From contig CP001673.1 of the NCBI GenBank assembly GCA_000023725.1, positions 320,342-384,341 of the forward strand: a DNA stretch of 64,000 nt, written 5' to 3'. Below the pieces are notes generated by a model that made no database searches, was not told the origin of the DNA, and was given only the letters and a program-made list of their open reading frames with translations. The stretch is from Flavobacteriaceae bacterium 3519-10 (GTDB taxonomy: Bacteria; Bacteroidota; Bacteroidia; Flavobacteriales; Weeksellaceae). Below are positions 45,671-55,665 of the stretch, one piece after another. The position numbers and the translations under genes are program-made. Positions within the stretch are counted from its first letter, which is position 1. Each line of letters opens with the position of its first letter.

Positions 45671-46819
45671 ATGGCATATCTAAATCGTTATAAACTCAAA
45701 GTCATCTATCAAATATTAAGGTATTATTTGAAGTGCAAAGGGAAACGTATACTTTTGATACCTCCTACATCCTTAAATGGAAGTTTTGGTGATGAATTAA
45801 TGTGTTTAGGTTACATTCAGAACAATAATGATAATCAAATTGATATTTATACTGATATTGACAGAAAGGACTTATTTGGAAAATTCGAAAATGTAAGTTT
45901 TGTTCCAGATTCAAAACTTATTGATTGGAGTAGATATCAGGAGATTTGCTTATTAGGTGCTGATATTATGACGGGGTCATATGGGAAATGGCAGACTCTT
46001 CGAATGATTAAAAAGCTTGCTATTGCAAATAAGTTAGGAATTACAACGAAAATTCTTGGCTTCAGTTTAAAGATAAATAATGACAGTGAGATCATGGACT
46101 CTTTAAAAAGTCTTTCTGCCAAGACAGATCTTTTCATTAGGGATATAGATTCCTTTGAAAGAGCGAGAAATCTTCGCTTTTCAAATATTAGTCAGGTTGC
46201 CGATTTAGCTTTTTTAACGAATATTGATGATAAGCCAGACGAGGGTTATAAAGATTATGTAACTAGGTATAAGAATAATTTTAAAATTGCAATTTGTCCA
46301 AATGCATTACATGCGAGCGATATTGGAAAAGATCTTTATATAGAGCAATTTGCTTCATTTCTTGAAAAGATATACCAACCTAATCTCTCCTTTATTTTTT
46401 TATTTCATGATTTGAGGGAACATTGTGGTGAATTATCAGATCGTGATTTATCTTTCGAAATTTATAATATTCTCCAAACGAAAATATCGGCCTGTTTTTT
46501 CGGCAGAGCGTCCAATGCAATAGAATTGAAAAAATATTTGTTTGATGTTGACATGACGATTGCTGCAAGAATGCATTTTGGAATTTCAGGTTTATCCCTC
46601 GGAAAACCGATGTTTGGGATTTCATATGAAGATAAGTTTGCGGGTCTGCACCGTCTATTCGGTTTAGATCCCAACAAGACAATTACGGCGGATTATAGGT
46701 GTTTGTTAGATGATATTGAGAAATGCAAGGATTTTATCGCTAATATCAGTACTTATCAAACTCAAATACACAAATGCTTGCCAAATGTGAAAGAACTTTC
46801 TTTTAAGAATTTTACCTAA
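45671..46819 (+). CDS. Polysaccharide pyruvyl transferase family protein
   Basis: A 382-residue protein of the polysaccharide pyruvyl transferase family. Features are LIPPTSLNGSFGDELMCLGYI, ICLLGADIMTGSYG, DLFIRDIDSFERARNL, VADLAFLT, and the C-terminal IAARMHFGISGLSLGKPMFGISYEDKFAGLHRLFGL, where the RMHFG stretch is typical. The family adds pyruvate ketals to sugars from phosphoenolpyruvate, giving extra negative charge. The gene is AT-rich and shares a base with the next gene (TAATG). Confidence 0.85.
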   Translation: MAYLNRYKLKVIYQILRYYLKCKGKRILLIPPTSLNGSFGDELMCLGYIQNNNDNQIDIYTDIDRKDLFGKFENVSFVPDSKLIDWSRYQEICLLGADIMTGSYGKWQTLRMIKKLAIANKLGITTKILGFSLKINNDSEIMDSLKSLSAKTDLFIRDIDSFERARNLRFSNISQVADLAFLTNIDDKPDEGYKDYVTRYKNNFKIAICPNALHASDIGKDLYIEQFASFLEKIYQPNLSFIFLFHDLREHCGELSDRDLSFEIYNILQTKISACFFGRASNAIELKKYLFDVDMTIAARMHFGISGLSLGKPMFGISYEDKFAGLHRLFGLDPNKTITADYRCLLDDIEKCKDFIANISTYQTQIHKCLPNVKELSFKNFT

Positions 46820-47856
46820 TGAAAATTCTTTTTGCTTATAATATCACAGACCAAGACAATGACTTTGTATCAATCCATATTGAAATTCTCCACCAATTAG
46901 GGTACGACGTGACGGCATCGCTAGATGAATTCTGGCAGCCGACAAAATCATACGGTTTGGTGGTGATCAACTGGCCTGAAGTCTTTTTTGGATGGAAGAT
47001 GAATATTACAGATGATGAGGTGGCAAAACTGAACAGTGCGTTACTCAGATGGAATGCGATAGAAACTCAACTACTTACTTTCTTCCATGATGAATATTCT
47101 CATTTCGGGAGAAGCGCCAATCTGAATTTGCTCTTTGACCTCTGCTACCGCAGGTCGGATTTCCTGATTCACCTCGGTGGCTACTCGAAAAACAAATATA
47201 CCGCTCTGTATACTGACGCGCAACATTACATTATTTACCATCCGCTTTATACAGATTTTCAGACCGATCGGGACAAGAATATTTCCCGGCAAAAACTGGG
47301 TGTTTCGCAGGATACTTATCTAGTATTTGTCCCGGGCGGTATAAGAAAAACCGAAGAGATAGATTACTGTCTGGAAGTTTACCGGAGACTTCCGGTTAAA
47401 AACAGGCAGTTGATTTTTCAGAAGACGAATTTTCTGGCTCGGCCACGAGCTTTGAAAAATTTTACAGATCTTAAAGTGTGGGTATATTATCTTCTTCACA
47501 CCAAAAGATTTAAGCTACGGGAAAATATATCTTTTCTGCAGGGATTTATGGACAAAGACCTGCTAGCGGCCTACTTTGCGGCCTCAGATGTTGTCATCAT
47601 TCCGAGAACCGATATTTTAAATTCAGGAAACATTCTTTTGGCTGCGCAATTCGGCAAGCCGATGATCGGTTCCGGCTCCGGTAATATGGGCGAGCTGCTG
47701 AGGCTGCTGGGCCAACAATGCCTGCCACCTAATTTCATGCATGATCAAAACATCACAATACCGGAAAATAATCCAGTTGAAATTAAGCAGGCTGTTGTAC
47801 GCTATGCGAATAATGAGGTGATTAAAAAACAGTGGCAGCAAATACTCAAACCATGA
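46819..47856 (+). CDS. GT-B glycosyltransferase
   Basis: A 345-residue protein with a two-domain GT-B layout. The N-terminal half (MKILFAYNITDQDNDFVSIHIEILHQLGYDV ... VVINWPEVFFGWK) has the NWPE motif seen in some capsular transferases. The C-terminal half has VFVPGGIRKTEEIDYCLEVYRRL and DVVIIPRTDILNSGNILLAAQFGKPMIGSGSGNMGELL. It lacks a clear EX7E, so it is probably not a standard family-4 enzyme. The stop overlaps the next start (ATGA). Confidence 0.75.
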   Translation: MKILFAYNITDQDNDFVSIHIEILHQLGYDVTASLDEFWQPTKSYGLVVINWPEVFFGWKMNITDDEVAKLNSALLRWNAIETQLLTFFHDEYSHFGRSANLNLLFDLCYRRSDFLIHLGGYSKNKYTALYTDAQHYIIYHPLYTDFQTDRDKNISRQKLGVSQDTYLVFVPGGIRKTEEIDYCLEVYRRLPVKNRQLIFQKTNFLARPRALKNFTDLKVWVYYLLHTKRFKLRENISFLQGFMDKDLLAAYFAASDVVIIPRTDILNSGNILLAAQFGKPMIGSGSGNMGELLRLLGQQCLPPNFMHDQNITIPENNPVEIKQAVVRYANNEVIKKQWQQILKP

Positions 47857-48800
47857 AATTCTCTGTAATCATCCCTGTATATAATGTTGAACCTTACCTG
47901 GAGGAATGTCTCGACAGCCTTTTGGCGCAAACGTATCACGATTACGAAGTCCTGCTGATTAATGATGGTTCCACGGATGCGAGTGGCAAAATCTGCGACC
48001 GCTATTCAGAAAAAGACAGCCGGATCACCGTATTTCACCAGCCAAACAAAGGCGTGAGTGCTGCCAGAAATCTCGGTCTGGAACATGCGGCGGGGGAGTG
48101 GATCTGCTTTATAGACAGTGATGATGTAGTGGAATCGCAATATTTAGCAGCCTTTGCAGAAAACATTTCAGCGGATTCGGATCTGGTTATTCAGGGAATC
48201 AAAAGAATTGGAAAAGTTAATGATGTTTTCTGCTTGTTTACACAGCTTGAGAAAATCAGCCGAGAAACCTTTTTTGATCATTACCTTATATGGCCGCATT
48301 ATTTTTCTCCCTGCAATAAGACTTATAGAAGAAATATAATCGCAGAACATAACCTTAGGTTTGACGAATCTATTCATTTCGCAGAGGATACAATCTTTAA
48401 CTTAGACTATGCCGGGTATGCCAAAGGAATGTTTACTTTGCTTCCAAATCTGCATTATATCTACAGATTTAATTTTGACGGCTTAGCGACCAGGCAGATA
48501 GGATTTCATAAACGCGCCTATCTGTTTGAATATGTCAAGGATAAACTAAGCAGGTTCACCCCTAAAAGAGATGAATTGTACTGGTACGCAACGCCTGCCC
48601 TTAAAATGCTGTATGTCGATAGAACTGTGGGCAATACATACTCACCTTTAAAAATATTTGTGAAGAATCATAAAAGGGAGGTATTGGATATTTTTGATGG
48701 CGGGATGTTTTCGATGAAGTGTATTACATTTTTAATCAGGCACGACTGTTATTTTTTACTTGATATAATCTTTAAACTCCTTTACCGGAATGGAAAATAA
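47853..48800 (+). CDS. Glycosyltransferase family 2
   Basis: A 315-residue GT-A enzyme. The ATG at 47853 overlaps the previous stop and begins MKFSVIIPVYNVEPYLEECLDSLLAQT. It has LINDGSTDASGKICD, the metal motif IDSDD near residue 93, and the HFAEDTIFNLDYA stretch with an acidic pair in the catalytic-base region. It is closely related to its neighbour at 48822 (GVSAARNLG-E-AAG-W in both), so these are tandem paralogs. Confidence 0.87.
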   Translation: MKFSVIIPVYNVEPYLEECLDSLLAQTYHDYEVLLINDGSTDASGKICDRYSEKDSRITVFHQPNKGVSAARNLGLEHAAGEWICFIDSDDVVESQYLAAFAENISADSDLVIQGIKRIGKVNDVFCLFTQLEKISRETFFDHYLIWPHYFSPCNKTYRRNIIAEHNLRFDESIHFAEDTIFNLDYAGYAKGMFTLLPNLHYIYRFNFDGLATRQIGFHKRAYLFEYVKDKLSRFTPKRDELYWYATPALKMLYVDRTVGNTYSPLKIFVKNHKREVLDIFDGGMFSMKCITFLIRHDCYFLLDIIFKLLYRNGK

Positions 48801-48821
48801 ATTATAAGTCTATTGTTGAAG

Positions 48822-49772
48822 ATGAATCTTACGGTTATCATACCCATTTACAACGCGGAAAAACATTTGGAAAAATGCATTAATTCCGTATTGAATCAAG
48901 CTTGCGGCGATTTCGAACTGCTGCTGATTAACGATGGCTCCACCGACCAAAGTGGCAAGATATGTGAGCGTTTTGCTGCAAAAGATCAGAGAATAAAAAT
49001 TTTCCGTCAGCGCAATTCAGGCGTCAGTGCCGCGCGCAACCTCGGCATTGAAAACGCTGCCGGAAAATGGATTACTTTTATTGACGCGGACGATTATATT
49101 TCGGCGAACTATTTCAAAGTTTTAGAATCAGAAACTGATGTGGATATTATCCTGCAGGGACTTACTTATGTTGAAGATAGCAACGTTATCAAGCATATTG
49201 CATATCAAGCTGAAAAACTGGTTCTAGAGGAGTTCATGTGGAAATACACAGTTTATCCATACTTTTCCTCATCATGGTCAAAATTTTTTAAGCTTGAAAT
49301 TCTAAAGCAGCAGAAAATCAGTTTTAATGAACGTCTGACGTTTGGGGAAGACACGCTTTTCAATTTAAATTATCTCAGGTTCTGCAAATTAATTATGACG
49401 TCCGATTTCTCGGGTTATTGCTACAGGGTCTTAAATAGTGGACTTGCCAATTCAGCCTATAGTTATCAGCATGATTTAAGTCTGTACAGAGCGTTTGAGG
49501 ATTTACGATCCAAATATAGAAACAGGGCTTTTTTCGAAGAATCAATAAAAATTCCTTTGTCGAGACTTTCCAAAGCGATTTATTATGATAAAACGATACA
49601 GACTGCTGAGCGCAGAAAAATTTTAAAGGAAATTGTGGAAGCACATTACGATATAGTATTGCGTATTTACACAGATCCAAAAGTTAAAGTGTTTTTCGTA
49701 ACCGCCTATTACACTGGTTTCTACCTTGTTCTTGATTTTGTATTATCGAATTTAGCACGTAAATCCAAATAA
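48822..49772 (+). CDS. Glycosyltransferase family 2
   Basis: A 316-residue GT-A enzyme: LTVIIPIYNAEKHLEKCINSVLNQA, LINDGSTDQSGKICERF, the metal motif IDADD near residue 93, and FGEDTLFNLNYLRF. The ATG at 48822 is preferred over an in-frame TTG at 48813. It is a tandem paralog of the enzyme at 47853, and the pair probably arose by duplication and then specialised. Confidence 0.87.
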   Translation: MNLTVIIPIYNAEKHLEKCINSVLNQACGDFELLLINDGSTDQSGKICERFAAKDQRIKIFRQRNSGVSAARNLGIENAAGKWITFIDADDYISANYFKVLESETDVDIILQGLTYVEDSNVIKHIAYQAEKLVLEEFMWKYTVYPYFSSSWSKFFKLEILKQQKISFNERLTFGEDTLFNLNYLRFCKLIMTSDFSGYCYRVLNSGLANSAYSYQHDLSLYRAFEDLRSKYRNRAFFEESIKIPLSRLSKAIYYDKTIQTAERRKILKEIVEAHYDIVLRIYTDPKVKVFFVTAYYTGFYLVLDFVLSNLARKSK

Positions 49773-49778
49773 GCTATT

Positions 49779-50945
49779 ATGTGGAAAATTCTTATTTTAA
49801 ATAATGACTTAGAACTCGGTGGCATCCAGAAAAGCCTTATCGAATTCGTTACTTATTTGGTACATTCAAATGAATTTAGCGTTGACCTGATGTTGTGGCA
49901 AAAAAACGGACCACTTCAGAAAATGCTGCCCGCGGAAGTGAATATTATTTTTAAGAATTACCCTGCAACCGCCAATGACATTTTAACTGCGAAAAAGCCA
50001 TTACAGAAGTTAACCTTATTATACCCGTTTTTTAAATCATTGTACTGCAACAGGATTCTGGGAAAACCATGGATATTTTACCCAAAAGTCCCGACACATT
50101 ATGATATTGCGGTTTCATTCACGCACAATGGATTTCCCCGTTTCTTCAGCATTGACAGGGTTTCGGCAAATCAAAAGTTTCTGTGGTTTCATCACGGTTC
50201 TTATCACGGCAGTGTCAGGGAAAAGGATTTAGATAATCAATATTATAGGCAATTCGACAGAATAGTAACAGTATCGGAAGCAAACAAGTCAATGCTATCA
50301 TCGGTTTTTCCGGACCTTCGGCAGAGGTTGGCGGTTGTGCCTAATATTATTAATTTTGGTGAAATTATTCTGAAGGCAAACGAAACTATCAGTGACATGC
50401 CTCAAAATCCTAACGAATACAGATTCGTTACCGTAAGCCGTTTTTCGCCAGAAAAGGGCCTTGATCTTGCGCTTGAGATCGCTTCTCTACTTAACCAAAA
50501 AGGGTTGACTTTCAGATGGTATTTCGTTGGCGATGGTCCACAATATTCTGAAATACAGCAGTTGGCACAGGACAAAGGAGTTGCGGAGGAGTGCGTTTTC
50601 GTAGGTAGTAAGGAAAATCCTTATGCCTATATTAAGAACGCGGATTTATACATACAGTCCTCCTACGTGGAGGCACATCCAATTACAATCAACGAAGCTT
50701 TGACTCTGAAGAAGATGATTGTCAGCACAGATATAGCAAGCATCAGAGAAATATTGAACAATGGAAAATTAGGGATGTTGTGTAAACCGGAAGCGGAGAT
50801 ATTCGCAGACGCGATTTTCGAATTGCTCAAAAATGAACTGAAGCAGAGAAATCTGAAGAATGCTGTCGAGGAATATAACTTTACTAATGAAGCTGCGTAC
50901 GAAGCGATAAATAATGTACTGAACATACGTATCCAAGAAAAATAA
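49779..50945 (+). CDS. Glycosyltransferase family 4
   Basis: A 388-residue GT-B enzyme. It opens with WKILILNNDLELGGIQKSLIEFVTYL, with the G-G-I acceptor loop, and has WFHHGSYHGSVREKDLDN. The C-terminal half has VSRFSPEKGLDLALEIASLLNQK and YIQSSYVEAHPITINEALTLKKMIV in place of the usual EX7E stretch. It resembles transferases of capsule types that use galactofuranose or GlcNAc, but the specificity cannot be told. Confidence 0.84.
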   Translation: MWKILILNNDLELGGIQKSLIEFVTYLVHSNEFSVDLMLWQKNGPLQKMLPAEVNIIFKNYPATANDILTAKKPLQKLTLLYPFFKSLYCNRILGKPWIFYPKVPTHYDIAVSFTHNGFPRFFSIDRVSANQKFLWFHHGSYHGSVREKDLDNQYYRQFDRIVTVSEANKSMLSSVFPDLRQRLAVVPNIINFGEIILKANETISDMPQNPNEYRFVTVSRFSPEKGLDLALEIASLLNQKGLTFRWYFVGDGPQYSEIQQLAQDKGVAEECVFVGSKENPYAYIKNADLYIQSSYVEAHPITINEALTLKKMIVSTDIASIREILNNGKLGMLCKPEAEIFADAIFELLKNELKQRNLKNAVEEYNFTNEAAYEAINNVLNIRIQEK

Positions 50946-50949
50946 ACAA

Positions 50950-51969
50950 ATGAAAATTTCAGTTATCGTACCGGTTTACAACGTTCAGGACTATGTAAAG
51001 CAATGTATCAATTCAATTATTGCACAGACTTATCATGATCTCGAAATCATTCTGGTGGATGACGGCTCTACGGATAATTCATTCCAAATATGTAAGGACG
51101 CAGCAGGAAAAGATTCGCGTATCATAACGGTAAGTCAAAAAAATGCGGGCGTTTCAGCTGCACGAAACAACGGGATTAAAATGTCCACCGGCGACTACAT
51201 CACATTTGTGGACAGCGACGACTGGTTGCACCACGACCTCTACCTCAGTATGACTGAGATTCTTAATAGATATCCCCGGACCGATGTAGTGATGTGTGAT
51301 TTTGCCACGGTAAAAAATAATACTGCGCAACAAATTACCTCACAGCTCCGCGAAGGTTTATATATTAAAAAAGATATTATCAGCGGGATTTATCCTACCC
51401 TTCTCGTTACCGAAGATTTTGGCAGACTGCCGATAGTTTCCGCCTGCACATGTATTTTCAAGAGAAGCTTCATGCTGAAGAATAGTATTCAGTTTGATGA
51501 AGGTCTGCGCTATTCGGAGGATTATCTCTTTATGGCAGACGTGATGACCCATTGTGATTCGTACTATTACCTTAAAAATTTCTTCGCTTATAACTACAGG
51601 CAGTATGAAGAGTCGCGTTCAAAAAAATACCAATCCGAATGGTGGCTGACCTTAATATCTTTAAATGATAAATTTAAAAACCTCCTTTTAGGTACTACAG
51701 AATACGATTTTACGCGGCAGTTAAAGTTACAGCTGATTCATTCTGCACTGTTTGTCAGCAGCTCACTAAATAATCAGAACCTGGGCTACAAAGAAAAAAT
51801 TAAACTTCTGAATACCGTATTTGGCGAGCCGTCATTAAAATCTGCATTTTCTGAGCTGAACTTTAGCGGGCAATCCCTCTCTTTGCGGATCGTCCTTTTT
51901 CTGATGAAACATAGAATGCCGCTGGCCTATCTATTCTATATGGAGGCGGTTTCAAAGATTAAAAAGTAG
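50950..51969 (+). CDS. Glycosyltransferase family 2
   Basis: A 339-residue GT-A enzyme with ISVIVPVYNVQDYVKQCINSIIAQT, LVDDGSTDNSFQICKD, GVSAARNNGI and the metal motif VDSDD near residue 92. A likely base region is RYSEDYLFMADV. It is 4 bases after the family-4 gene. The family resemblance to 47853 and 48822 is clear in the N-terminal domain only. Confidence 0.87.
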   Translation: MKISVIVPVYNVQDYVKQCINSIIAQTYHDLEIILVDDGSTDNSFQICKDAAGKDSRIITVSQKNAGVSAARNNGIKMSTGDYITFVDSDDWLHHDLYLSMTEILNRYPRTDVVMCDFATVKNNTAQQITSQLREGLYIKKDIISGIYPTLLVTEDFGRLPIVSACTCIFKRSFMLKNSIQFDEGLRYSEDYLFMADVMTHCDSYYYLKNFFAYNYRQYEESRSKKYQSEWWLTLISLNDKFKNLLLGTTEYDFTRQLKLQLIHSALFVSSSLNNQNLGYKEKIKLLNTVFGEPSLKSAFSELNFSGQSLSLRIVLFLMKHRMPLAYLFYMEAVSKIKK

Positions 51970-52031
51970 CAGATTCAAAAATAAAAGAATAGATTGCCGT
52001 CTATTATACAGATCAAAACTCACCTCCTTCT

Positions 52032-53120
52032 ATGAAACTCCTCTACATTACCAACGGCATTACCGGCGCGGGCGGACTCGAAAGAGTACTGTCTGTGAAA
52101 ACCTCAATGCTCGCGGAGGATTTTGGTTATACAGTACATATTCTCAGTCTGAATGAAGGTGGAGTAAAGCCATTTTTTACCTTTTCAGATAAAGTGGTTT
52201 TGCATTCCGCAGAACTGCCAGGAAATCCAGTGTACTATTTTTTTAAATATAAAACAGGAATTCAAAAAACGGTTTCTAAGGTGCAGCCCGAAATTATTTG
52301 TGTCTGTGATGATGGGCTCAAAGGTTTCTTTCTGCCCTATATGATCAGGACTGAAGCAAAGTGGATTTACGAAAGCCACGCTTCTGTAAACTTAGGAGAC
52401 AGGGGAAGAGGTGTCTCAGTAGGGGTTAAATTTCAGCACTCGCTCAAGCAGGTATTGGGAAAAGCTTTTTCTAAGATCGTGCTGCTCACAGAAAGCAATA
52501 AGAAAGAATGGGCTCTGGATAACCTCGTAATTATTCCAAATCCTTTGCCTTTTCAAATCTCTGGAGTTTCAAGTCTGCAGTCAAAGAAAGTGATTGCTGT
52601 GGGCAGTTTCGGTTATAATAAGGGCTATGATTTGCTGCTTAAGATCTGGCAAAATGTTGAAACCGGTTTTCCCGACTGGGAGCTGGATGTTTATGGTAAA
52701 GGCACGTATGAAAACTTATTGCCTGATGCCGACAAACTCGGACTGCAAAGGATTAATTTCCATCAGCCTGCCGCTGATATTGCAACAAAGTACCTCGAAT
52801 CATCCATCTTTGTTTTGCCTTCACGTTCGGAGGGTTTCGGCATGGTCATCATCGAAGCCACGAGTTGCGGTCTTCCGGTGGTAAGTTTCAACTGTCCGCA
52901 CGGTCCTGGCGATATAATTACCGATGGTAAAGACGGGTTCCTCATTGAAAACGGCAACAACATACAGTTTGCGCAAAAACTACAGCTACTGATGGCCAAT
53001 GCGGATCTGCGGCTGGAGTTGGGCAGCGCCGGTAAAAAATCATCTGAAAAATATTTACCCCAGAAAATTGTGCGCCAATGGGATGATCTTTTTAGCTCCT
53101 TAGTTCAATCAAACAACTGA
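52032..53120 (+). CDS. Glycosyltransferase family 4
   Basis: A 362-residue GT-B enzyme. It starts MKLLYITNGITGAGGLERVLSVKTSML and has VIAVGSFGYNKGYDLLLKIWQNV and the EX7E region LPSRSEGFGMVIIEATSCGLPVVSFNCPHGPGDII. The C-terminal half is close to those encoded at 16936 and 53125 (the P-GP--II-DG-DGFL pattern). These three may be descendants of one transferase with different donors. Confidence 0.87.
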   Translation: MKLLYITNGITGAGGLERVLSVKTSMLAEDFGYTVHILSLNEGGVKPFFTFSDKVVLHSAELPGNPVYYFFKYKTGIQKTVSKVQPEIICVCDDGLKGFFLPYMIRTEAKWIYESHASVNLGDRGRGVSVGVKFQHSLKQVLGKAFSKIVLLTESNKKEWALDNLVIIPNPLPFQISGVSSLQSKKVIAVGSFGYNKGYDLLLKIWQNVETGFPDWELDVYGKGTYENLLPDADKLGLQRINFHQPAADIATKYLESSIFVLPSRSEGFGMVIIEATSCGLPVVSFNCPHGPGDIITDGKDGFLIENGNNIQFAQKLQLLMANADLRLELGSAGKKSSEKYLPQKIVRQWDDLFSSLVQSNN

Positions 53121-53124
53121 AACT

Positions 53125-54228
53125 TTGAAAATCCTTTATCTTACCGACCAGCTTTATCTTCACGGCGGCATCGAAAAAGTGCTTTCGCAGAAAGCCAATT
53201 ATTTCGCGGACGTATCCGGTGATGAAGTTACGCTTGTCACTTACCAGCAAAAAGACCGGAAACCCGTGTACAGGCCAAGCGAAGAAATACGCTTGCTTGA
53301 TCTGAATATAAATTACGAAACCGCCAAAAGCTATTTCCATCCCGTAAACCTTCAGAAAGTTCCTGCTCATATTGCAGCACTTAAGCGAGTTTTTAGGGAT
53401 CTGAAGCCGGATGTAATTGTAAGCAGCAGTTTCGGGCCGGATTTCTATTTTCTGCCCTACATCAACGGGAATATTCCGGTGATTAAAGAGTTTCATTCGA
53501 GCCGGGCTCTGCACAGCAGGCCTAGGTCGGTAAAAGAGCGAATTCTCAGCGCACTTGCCCGAAATGCCGAAAAAAAATATACAGGACTCGTGGTTCTAAA
53601 TCCTGATGAGGCCCAGTATTATCATTCCGGCGCGGTTTCAGTCATCCCTAATCCGGCAGAGATTACTGATGATAGAGGACCTTTGATCCATAAAAAGATT
53701 CTTGCCGCCGGACGGATTTCTCCTGTTAAAAATTTTGGTGATTTAATTCAGGCTTTTGCGCAATTAAGTGCTGATTTCCCTGACTGGCAGCTACATTTTT
53801 GGGGCGAAGATTATATTGGAACACAGGCAAAACTTCAGTCGCAGATAGACTGTTTAGCTTTGGCTGACCGCATTTGCTTTATGGGCGTTACGGATAATTT
53901 GAAAGCCCGAATGCAGAAGTACAGCATCTACGCGATGACTTCCGAAACCGAATGTTTCCCTATGGTTTTATTGGAATCACTTTCTGCGGGTCTGCCGGTC
54001 GTGAGTTATGATTCGCTGACGGGTCCGCGCCATATCATAAAAGACGGTGAAGACGGTTTTATTGCTCCTCATAAAAATTTGGATATTTTTACCGAAAAAT
54101 TACGGCTGCTTATGCGCGACGAAAATTTAAGACAACAAATGGGTTCAAAAGGGCGCATCAATGTGCAACGGTTTAGTATTGATAAAGTGATGCAGCAATG
54201 GAAAGATCTTTTTAATAGTGTTACCTAA
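53125..54228 (+). CDS. Glycosyltransferase family 4 (TTG start)
   Basis: A 367-residue GT-B enzyme beginning at a TTG, 4 bases after the previous stop. The first codons (KILYLTDQLYLHGGIEKVLSQKANYF) are needed for the fold and no ATG is close by, so TTG is accepted. It has AAGRISPVKNFGDLIQAFAQL and the EX7E region MTSETECFPMVLLESLSAGLPVVSYDSLTGPRHII. It pairs with the gene before it as a likely duplication. The MBOAT gene follows 6 bases later. Confidence 0.86.
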   Translation: MKILYLTDQLYLHGGIEKVLSQKANYFADVSGDEVTLVTYQQKDRKPVYRPSEEIRLLDLNINYETAKSYFHPVNLQKVPAHIAALKRVFRDLKPDVIVSSSFGPDFYFLPYINGNIPVIKEFHSSRALHSRPRSVKERILSALARNAEKKYTGLVVLNPDEAQYYHSGAVSVIPNPAEITDDRGPLIHKKILAAGRISPVKNFGDLIQAFAQLSADFPDWQLHFWGEDYIGTQAKLQSQIDCLALADRICFMGVTDNLKARMQKYSIYAMTSETECFPMVLLESLSAGLPVVSYDSLTGPRHIIKDGEDGFIAPHKNLDIFTEKLRLLMRDENLRQQMGSKGRINVQRFSIDKVMQQWKDLFNSVT

Positions 54229-54234
54229 GCCACC

Positions 54235-55665
54235 ATGATCTTCAACTCCTTTGCCTATCTGTTTTTTTTGCCTGTTGTTTTTATTCTGTATTGGTTTTTT
54301 ACCAGAAAAAGTATTAAGCTTCAGAATATTTTACTGCTGCTTTCCAGTTATGTTTTTTATGCAACCTGGAACTGGAAATTCTTATTCCTTCTCATTTTCT
54401 CTACGCTTCTTGATTATTATACAGGGATTAAAATGTCGAAGGCTAAAAACAGGATGTCGAAAAAGTTTTGGTTTTGGTTAAGTATTGGTGTAAACTTAGG
54501 CTTTCTGGGTGTTTTTAAGTATTACAATTTTTTCATTACCTCTTTTGCTGAAGCGCTGGATAAGATAGGATTTCAAGCAAACCTTTCCACACTGCAAATT
54601 ATTCTGCCAGTTGGTATTTCCTTTTATACTTTCCATGGTCTCTCCTATGTCATTGATATTTATAGGGATAAAATTGAACCTGAAAGAAATTTCCTGGATT
54701 ATGCTGTCTTTGTATGCTTTTTCCCGCTTCTGGTAGCCGGGCCTATTGAAAGGGCAACGCATTTGCTGCCTCAGATCCAAACTAAAAGAACTTTTGACTA
54801 TTCAAAAGCGGTGGATGGTTTGCGGCAAATTTTATGGGGTTTATTTATGAAAATCGTGGTGGCGGACAATTGTGCGCCTGTTGTTAATGAGGTGTTCAGT
54901 AATCAAAGTAGTTACAACGCGCCTTCATTGATTATTGGTGCGGTTTTCTTTGCGTTTCAAATTTATGGCGACTTTGCGGGCTACTCCAATATTGCGCTTG
55001 GCAGTGCGAAATTATTTGGTATTGATTTGCTTAAGAACTTTTCCTTCCCATATTTTTCAAGGGATATTGCAGAGTTTTGGCGGCGCTGGCACATCTCGCT
55101 TTCAAGCTGGTTCAAGGATTACTTGTACATTCCTCTTGGTGGAAGTAAAGGTGGAAAATGGATGCAGATAAGAAATACACTTATTATTTTTGTCGTTAGT
55201 GGGTTTTGGCATGGAGCAAACTGGACCTTCATCATATGGGGCTTCCTTAATGCGCTTTACATCATGCCATTGGTCGTATTTAATTTGAACCGCAAAAATA
55301 CCGATACGGTCGCGGAAAATAGATTGCTACCCAGTTTTAAAGAATCTTCACAGATAATCTTCACATTTATAATTACAACTATTGCGTGGGTCTTTTTCAG
55401 GTCCGAAACGGTTAACGGAGCCTGTGATTATCTAGGCAGAATTTTCAATGTACATAATTATGCCTATCCGCAAACTGCTCTGAGACCTTTTGTATTTATC
55501 TTTTTGTTGATAGTCGTTGAATGGCTCCAAAGGAAAAGACAACATGGCTTAGAGTTAGATCACTGTAGAAACGTGGTAATACGCTGGTTTATTTATGCAG
55601 TATTGCTGCTAATAATTCTAGTTTTCGGTGCAAATTCTGATTCATTTATATATTTTCAATTCTGA
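54235..55665 (+). CDS. MBOAT-family O-acyltransferase (AlgI/DltB-like)
   Basis: A 476-residue inner-membrane enzyme with about ten helices. It opens with MIFNSFAYLFFLPVVFILYWF. Typical motifs are LQIILPVGISFYTFHGLSYVIDIYR, FWRRWHISLSSWFKDYLYIPLGG and the active-site His326 in FWHGANWTFIIWG. By family it moves acyl groups across the membrane for O-acylation of exported polymer in the periplasm. The next gene (TGATG overlap) encodes an SGNH-like protein, the usual partner. Confidence 0.9.
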   Translation: MIFNSFAYLFFLPVVFILYWFFTRKSIKLQNILLLLSSYVFYATWNWKFLFLLIFSTLLDYYTGIKMSKAKNRMSKKFWFWLSIGVNLGFLGVFKYYNFFITSFAEALDKIGFQANLSTLQIILPVGISFYTFHGLSYVIDIYRDKIEPERNFLDYAVFVCFFPLLVAGPIERATHLLPQIQTKRTFDYSKAVDGLRQILWGLFMKIVVADNCAPVVNEVFSNQSSYNAPSLIIGAVFFAFQIYGDFAGYSNIALGSAKLFGIDLLKNFSFPYFSRDIAEFWRRWHISLSSWFKDYLYIPLGGSKGGKWMQIRNTLIIFVVSGFWHGANWTFIIWGFLNALYIMPLVVFNLNRKNTDTVAENRLLPSFKESSQIIFTFIITTIAWVFFRSETVNGACDYLGRIFNVHNYAYPQTALRPFVFIFLLIVVEWLQRKRQHGLELDHCRNVVIRWFIYAVLLLIILVFGANSDSFIYFQF

